DNA of 64,000 bases from assembly GCA_018241995.1 (NCBI GenBank), contig JAFECT010000006.1, positions 186,001-250,000 on the forward strand, read 5' to 3'. The number at the start of each line of letters is the position of its first letter. Position 1 is the first letter of the stretch. The position numbers and the translations under genes are program-made. This DNA is from Pseudomonadota bacterium. Its GTDB lineage: Bacteria > Pseudomonadota > Alphaproteobacteria > Caulobacterales > Caulobacteraceae. Below, in pieces: positions 59,907-64,000 of this stretch. The notes under the pieces were generated by a model, which saw only the letters and a list, made by a program, of their open reading frames with translations, did not search any database and was not told where the DNA came from.

Positions 59907-60671
59907 TTATTTCTTGGTTTCGCCCGGGTTGGCCGGCGCGCCGCTGTTGGCGGCCTTCGGAGCCTGCACCGGCGACTGGCCCGCCGCGCCGGCGACCGGG
60001 GTCTGGCCGGCGGGGCCGCCGTTGCCGGCGGAGGGCGGAGGCGTCTGGCCCGCCGCTGCGTTCGGGGCGGCGGTGGCGCCCGCGGCGCCGGCCGGAGCGG
60101 CCGCGCCCGGCGCGCGCTTGGGATCGGGCGCCGGGATCGGATAGCCCGAGGAGCCCACCGAACGCAGATAGGCGATCAGGTTGACCCGGTCCTTGGAGTC
60201 CTTGATGCCCGCGAAGGTCATCTTGGTGCCGGAGATGTAGTTCTGCGGGCCCTTCAGGAACTGATAGAGCTCGTCGTAGGTCCAGGTCGGCGCCTTGGCC
60301 GCGTGGGCCTTCATGGCGTCGGAATAGGCGAAGCCCGCGTGCGAGGCGGGGGCGCGGCCGACCACGCCGTTCAGGTTCGGGCCGGTGCCGTTCGGGCCGC
60401 CCGGATCGTTGTTGTGGCAGGACTTGCACTTGGCGAAGGTCGCCTCGCCCGCGGCGATGTCGGCGGTCTTCAGCACCGTGCCCCAGTCGGGCAGGGTGTC
60501 GGCCGCTTCGCCCGCGCCGCCCGTGTCTTCAGCCACCGCGACCTTGAAGCCCGGAGTCTTGGGCATTTCGTTCGGGAACATCCGGTCGGTGATTTCCCGC
60601 AGGCCCAGAACGACCAGCGCCGTCGCCAGACCCGCGCCGAGAATCTTGTTCCACTTGAGATCGCCGCTCAT
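59907..60671 (-). CDS. Membrane-anchored c-type cytochrome (CycM-like)
   Basis: This 254-aa protein has an N-terminal uncleaved anchor (WNKILGAGLATALVVLGL) and one cytochrome c domain. The heme-binding site is CKSCH (C82, C85, H86) and the sixth ligand is M151 in GTKMTFAG. The class I fold follows GPNLNGVVGRAPASHAGFAY and ends RVNLIAYLRSVG. A long Ala/Pro/Gly-rich tail (about 70 residues) is unusual. Such proteins shuttle electrons between bc1 and cytochrome oxidase in the periplasm. It is divergent from kdsB. Confidence 0.9.
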   Translation of the reverse strand: MSGDLKWNKILGAGLATALVVLGLREITDRMFPNEMPKTPGFKVAVAEDTGGAGEAADTLPDWGTVLKTADIAAGEATFAKCKSCHNNDPGGPNGTGPNLNGVVGRAPASHAGFAYSDAMKAHAAKAPTWTYDELYQFLKGPQNYISGTKMTFAGIKDSKDRVNLIAYLRSVGSSGYPIPAPDPKRAPGAAAPAGAAGATAAPNAAAGQTPPPSAGNGGPAGQTPVAGAAGQSPVQAPKAANSGAPANPGETKK

Positions 60672-60798
60672 GCCCGCCGAAAGCCCTGTTTCCTGATGGA
60701 GGCGACGCGAAAGCCGCCCCGATTCTTGCGCCCGCGTCTCTTACACGCTACCGCCGCGCGCGCAACCGGCCGCGACCGTTAGAAGGCGTCTTGACCGT

Positions 60799-61536
60799 AT
60801 GAACCCCATCGTCCTGATCCCCGCGCGCATGGCCGCCACCCGCCTGCCGAACAAGCCCCTGGCCGATATCGGCGGGGTGGCGATGGTCGTGCGGGTGCTG
60901 CGCCAGGCGGAAAAGGCCGGCGCCGGGCCGGTGGCCGTGGCCGCCGGAGACGCCGAGATCGTCGAGGCGGTTAAGGCCGCGGGCGGCCGCGCGGTGCTGA
61001 CCGATCCGGACCTGCCGTCCGGCTCGGACCGCATCCGTGCGGCCCTGGAAGCGCTCGACCCGGAAGGCCGGCACGACGCGGTGATCAACCTGCAGGGCGA
61101 CATGCCCTTCGTCGATCCCGCGGTGGTCGGCGCCTGCGCGCGCCTGCTGGCGGAGACGCCCGAATGCGACATCGCCACCACCGTCGCCGCCGAAAGCGCG
61201 GCCGAAGACCGGAGCAATCCGGATGTGGTCAAGGCGATCCTGGCGCTGAAGCCCGGCGAGCGTGCCGGTCGCGCCCTCTACTTCACCCGCTCGACGCTCT
61301 ACGGCGATCAGCCGATCTGGCGCCACATCGGCATCTACGGTTACCGCCGCGAGGCCCTGATGCGCTTCACCGAAGCCCAGCCCTCGCCGCTGGAGCGCCG
61401 CGAGAAGCTGGAGCAGCTGCGTGCGCTGGAGATGGGCATGCAGATCTGGGCGGCGGTGCTGGACGAGGCCCCGATCTCGGTCGACACCCCCGCCGACCTG
61501 GAAAAGGCGCGGGCGGTGGTTCGCCAGAACCCTTGA
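60799..61536 (+). CDS. kdsB: 3-deoxy-manno-octulosonate cytidylyltransferase
   Basis: KdsB activates Kdo to CMP-Kdo for lipopolysaccharide inner core. The 245-aa protein has IVLIPARMAATRLPNKPLAD at the N-terminus, VLTDPDLPSGSDRIRAALEA, VINLQGDMPFVDPAVVGACA and HIGIYGYRREALMRF with the terminal SVDTPADLEKAR. Length and motifs are normal. It is the first gene of the rightward run, 127 nt after the divergent cytochrome c gene; the ABC transporter gene begins 52 nt downstream. Confidence 0.96.
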   Translation: MNPIVLIPARMAATRLPNKPLADIGGVAMVVRVLRQAEKAGAGPVAVAAGDAEIVEAVKAAGGRAVLTDPDLPSGSDRIRAALEALDPEGRHDAVINLQGDMPFVDPAVVGACARLLAETPECDIATTVAAESAAEDRSNPDVVKAILALKPGERAGRALYFTRSTLYGDQPIWRHIGIYGYRREALMRFTEAQPSPLERREKLEQLRALEMGMQIWAAVLDEAPISVDTPADLEKARAVVRQNP

Positions 61537-61588
61537 CCCCGCAGGTCCGGGCGCCCAGCATCCCCGCGAACCGAAGCGGAGACGCCGC

Positions 61589-63145
61589 GTGGACGAGCGC
61601 TTGCAGGCCGCGTGGGTGCTGTTGCCGGAGTACCTCGGCTGGCACGTGGTGCTCAGCGCGTCGGCCCTGGCGCTCGGTTTCCTGATCGCTGCGCCTCTGG
61701 CGGTGCTGGCCAGCCGCAACCGCCCGGTCCGCACGGTCGCGCTCGGGCTGGCGGGTCTGGTGCAGACCATTCCGTCTCTCGCGCTGCTCGCCCTGTTCTT
61801 CCCGCTCCTGGTTCTGCTCTCCTCCGCCAGCGAGGCGGCGCTGGGCCTGAAATTCTCCGCGCTGGGATTCCTGCCCTCACTGTTGGCGCTCACCCTCTAT
61901 TCGATGCTGCCGATCCTCAGGAACGGGGTCGCGGCCCTGCAGGGCGTCGGGCCGGGCCTGAGGGACGCCGCCTTTTCGCTCGGACTTTCGCCGACCCAGC
62001 GCCTGTGGCTGGTCGAGGCGCCGGTGGCCGCGCCTGTGTTCATGGCGGGCGTGCGCACCGCCGCAGTCTGGGTGGTGGGCACGGCGACCCTGGCCACCCC
62101 CGTCGGGCAGACGAGCCTGGGCAACTACATCTTCACCGGCCTGCAGACCGAGAACTGGGTCGCGGTGCTGTTCGGCTGCGCGGCCTCTGCCGCGCTGGCG
62201 CTGATCGCGGACGGCCTCCTGGCCCTGGTCGAGCGCGGCGCGGCTTCGGGGGCGTGGCGGCTGGCCGGGGGCGCGCTGGCGGGCCTGGCGGTCGGCACGG
62301 CGCTCGCGGCGACGCCCCTGCTGGGCAAGGGAGAGGCGACCTATGTCGTGGGCGCCAAGAACTTCAGCGAGCAGTTCATCCTGGCCGAGGTCATGGCGGA
62401 TCGCCTCAAGCGGACCGGCGCCAAGGTCCGCCGCAGCGACGGCCTGGGATCGGCGGTGGCCTTCCGCGCCCTGGCGTCGAACGAGATCGACGTCTACGTC
62501 GACTACTCGGGCACCCTCTGGACCAACGTTCTGCACCGCACGGACACGCCGTCGCGCGAGGTCATGCTGGCCGAGCTGGGGCGCGAGCTGGAGCGTCGCT
62601 ACGGGGTGCGGCTCTTGGGTCCCCTGGGCTTCGAGAACGCCTACGCCCTGGCCATGACCTCAGCCCGAGCGAAGGCCCTGGGCGTCAGCTCCATCGCCGA
62701 CCTGGCCGCCCGCGCGCCCTCCCTGACCATGGGCGGGGACGTGGAGTTCTTCTCGCGGTCGGAATGGGCGGCGCTGGACCGCGCCTACGGGCTCCAGTTC
62801 AGGACGAAAAAGTCGTTCCAGCCGACCTTCATGTACCGCGCCCTGGCGAGCGGCGACGCGGACGTGATCTCGGCCTTCTCATCGGACGGTCGCATCGCCG
62901 CGGACCATCTGGTGATCCTCGCCGACCCGAAACACGCCATCCCTCCCTACGATGCGGTCATCCTGATCGCGCCCAGGCGCGCTCACGACGGGAAGCTGGA
63001 GGCCGCGCTGAAGCCCCTGGTCGGCGCCATCCCGGTCGCCGCCATGCAGCGGGCCAACTACGCCGTGGACGGGCAGGGCAGAACGCCCGCCGAGGCGGCG
63101 AAACTGCTTACCGCTTCTCCGGAAACCCCTCCGCCCACGCCTTGA
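61589..63145 (+). CDS. Glycine betaine-type ABC transporter permease/substrate-binding fusion
   Basis: This 518-aa fusion has residues 1-215 forming a ProW/OpuC-like permease (IPSLALLALFFPLLVLLSSA, with the EAA-like loop GVGPGLRDAAFSLGLSPTQR). An extra span (residues about 228-246) tethers a periplasmic binding domain of the OpuAC/glycine betaine class (AKNFSEQFILAEVMADRLKR, YVDYSGTLWTNVL, ADVISAFSSDGRIAADHL). Such fusions need only an ATPase partner, but none is in the window. GTG 61589 with GGAG upstream is chosen. Osmoprotectant uptake is probable. Its 3' end overlaps nudC by 38 nt. Confidence 0.88.
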   Translation: MDERLQAAWVLLPEYLGWHVVLSASALALGFLIAAPLAVLASRNRPVRTVALGLAGLVQTIPSLALLALFFPLLVLLSSASEAALGLKFSALGFLPSLLALTLYSMLPILRNGVAALQGVGPGLRDAAFSLGLSPTQRLWLVEAPVAAPVFMAGVRTAAVWVVGTATLATPVGQTSLGNYIFTGLQTENWVAVLFGCAASAALALIADGLLALVERGAASGAWRLAGGALAGLAVGTALAATPLLGKGEATYVVGAKNFSEQFILAEVMADRLKRTGAKVRRSDGLGSAVAFRALASNEIDVYVDYSGTLWTNVLHRTDTPSREVMLAELGRELERRYGVRLLGPLGFENAYALAMTSARAKALGVSSIADLAARAPSLTMGGDVEFFSRSEWAALDRAYGLQFRTKKSFQPTFMYRALASGDADVISAFSSDGRIAADHLVILADPKHAIPPYDAVILIAPRRAHDGKLEAALKPLVGAIPVAAMQRANYAVDGQGRTPAEAAKLLTASPETPPPTP

Positions 63146-64000
63146 GCAGGTGATGGGCGATAGCCAGCGGCGGGGCGCAGCCGATGCCGCCGACCGTCTC
63201 GCCCGCGATCATGCGCCCGGCCTCCTCGCGGGTGAACCAGCGCACGGCTTCCAGTTCGCTCTGATCCGGCGCCGCCTGGTCATGGCTGACCTCGGCGATC
63301 AGGCCGATCATCAGCTGCGAAGGGAAGGGCCAGGGCTGGCTGGAGTGATAGTGGACCCGCGTCACCTCAAGGCCCGCCTCCTCGCGGGTCTCGCGCGCGC
63401 AGGCCTCCTCGATCGACTCGCCGGGCTCCAGGAACCCCGCCAGCGCCGACATCCGCCCCGGGACCCAGCTCGCCTGCCGGCCCAGGAGGCAGCGGCCCTC
63501 GAAGACCGGCAGCATGATGGTCACCGGATCGACGCGCGGGAAGTGCTCGGCCTTGCAGCTGGGGCAGACCTGCTTCCAGCCGCCGCCGGCGACCTCCGAC
63601 GCGTGGCCGCAGACCGAGCAGAAGCGGTGACGGTTGCGCCAGTCGAACAGGCTCTTGGCGGCGCCCGCGATGCCCGCCTCAGGCCCCGGCAGCACCGCGG
63701 CCAGGCCGCGCAGCTCCTCGAAGGCGCCTAGGCCCTGCAACGGCCCGGCGGTCGGATCGGCCTCGCCCTCGAAATCCACGGCGAAGACGGGGGTGTCCTT
63801 CCAGAGGCCCAGGAAAGCCTGCCGTTGCTCCGAGCCGCCGACCGCGTCCCGGGCCAGGTCCGCGCGCAGATAGGCGAGGCGCAGGTTTCCGTCGGGACCC
63901 TTCTCGGCCAGGGGCTTGCCGCCCCACAGCGCCACCGCGATGGCGTCCGGGTTGGCCGCCTGCTCCGCCAGCCAGGCCGCGTCGTTGCGCAGGTCGCCGC
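63108..64000 (-). CDS. nudC: NADH pyrophosphatase NudC (5' end cut by the window)
   Basis: NudC hydrolyses NAD(H) to NMN and AMP and removes NAD caps from RNA. The visible part has the zinc ribbon (CSVCGHASEVAGGGWKQVCPSC), the Nudix box GFLEPGESIEEACARETREE, and the family-specific SQPWPFPSQLMIGL downstream. The frame is open to the window edge at 64000 with no stop, and the coding sequence continues upstream; an apparent GTG at 63935 is internal. It is transcribed leftward and overlaps the ABC fusion gene by 38 nt. Confidence 0.94.
   Translation of the reverse strand, partial: GDLRNDAAWLAEQAANPDAIAVALWGGKPLAEKGPDGNLRLAYLRADLARDAVGGSEQRQAFLGLWKDTPVFAVDFEGEADPTAGPLQGLGAFEELRGLAAVLPGPEAGIAGAAKSLFDWRNRHRFCSVCGHASEVAGGGWKQVCPSCKAEHFPRVDPVTIMLPVFEGRCLLGRQASWVPGRMSALAGFLEPGESIEEACARETREEAGLEVTRVHYHSSQPWPFPSQLMIGLIAEVSHDQAAPDQSELEAVRWFTREEAGRMIAGETVGGIGCAPPLAIAHHLLKAWAEGFPEKR

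Noticed and set aside
1-64000. tRNA, rRNA, CRISPR arrays, insertion sequences, prophage or toxin-antitoxin modules
   Set aside because: I looked for tRNA-like cloverleafs, regularly spaced repeats, transposase or integrase motifs and toxin pairs and found none. The HTH/membrane pairs were considered as toxin-antitoxin systems, but their families and structure do not fit.

Overview
The window is chromosomal DNA from an alphaproteobacterium, most likely Caulobacteraceae (Caulobacter or Phenylobacterium-like). The basis is the high G+C content by eye, long antisense shadow ORFs, a complete cpa/tad Flp pilus locus in Caulobacter order, an FzlA-like GST beside queG, Lrp-type control of putA, and CckA-like kinase cores. 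I see no rRNA, tRNA, CRISPR array, insertion sequence or phage gene. The content looks like core genome with small accessory cassettes.

Region by region. 0-7 kb: fzlA-like and queG on the + strand, then a tight leftward housekeeping operon rdgB-hemW-rsmI-yraN-sirB1-gshB. 7-10.6 kb: a 38-aa membrane peptide, two membrane-protein/HTH regulator cassettes, a CHRD protein and an exported hydrolase. 10.7-12.3 kb: a histidine kinase with an ETR1-type (ethylene receptor) membrane sensor, coupled to a receiver protein. 12.3-19.8 kb: a glycosyltransferase, divergent Lrp regulator/putA, an acyl-CoA synthetase and an outer-membrane protein. 20-30 kb: a cation exchanger, a PAP2 phosphatase, class Ia ribonucleotide reductase nrdA and nrdB about 5 kb apart, an MFS carrier, and a PadR operon that starts with a 39-codon micro-ORF. 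30-44 kb: a dioxygenase, a MASE1 hybrid kinase, AsmA, several alpha/beta hydrolases, AMP nucleosidase, a membrane-protein/winged-helix cassette, a tyrosine phosphatase and pabB-pabC. 44.4-57 kb: the Flp pilus locus. It has two TadE-like pseudopilins and a stand-alone pilus N-terminal domain protein on the - strand, tandem pilins, then cpaA-B-C-D-E-F-tadB-tadC on the + strand and a convergent TadD-like TPR protein. 57-64 kb: an M17 aminopeptidase, an NlpC/P60 protein, a membrane-anchored cytochrome c, kdsB, a permease-binding-protein fusion ABC transporter and 5'-truncated nudC.

Themes. Four separate small cassettes pair a membrane protein with a compact DNA-binding regulator. Three of them have a clear palindrome at the expected operator position and one has a more distant candidate. 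nrdA has two NrdR-box-like sequences exactly 31 bp apart just downstream of a promoter-like sequence. Convergent genes are packed very tightly: six of twelve convergent pairs overlap at their 3' ends, three are 3-4 nt apart, and the remaining three gaps contain hairpins. The most notable single system is the candidate bacterial ethylene receptor (10702-12296). The key copper and ethylene residues of plant ETR1 are present at a constant offset of ten, apart from one Pro-to-Ser change.
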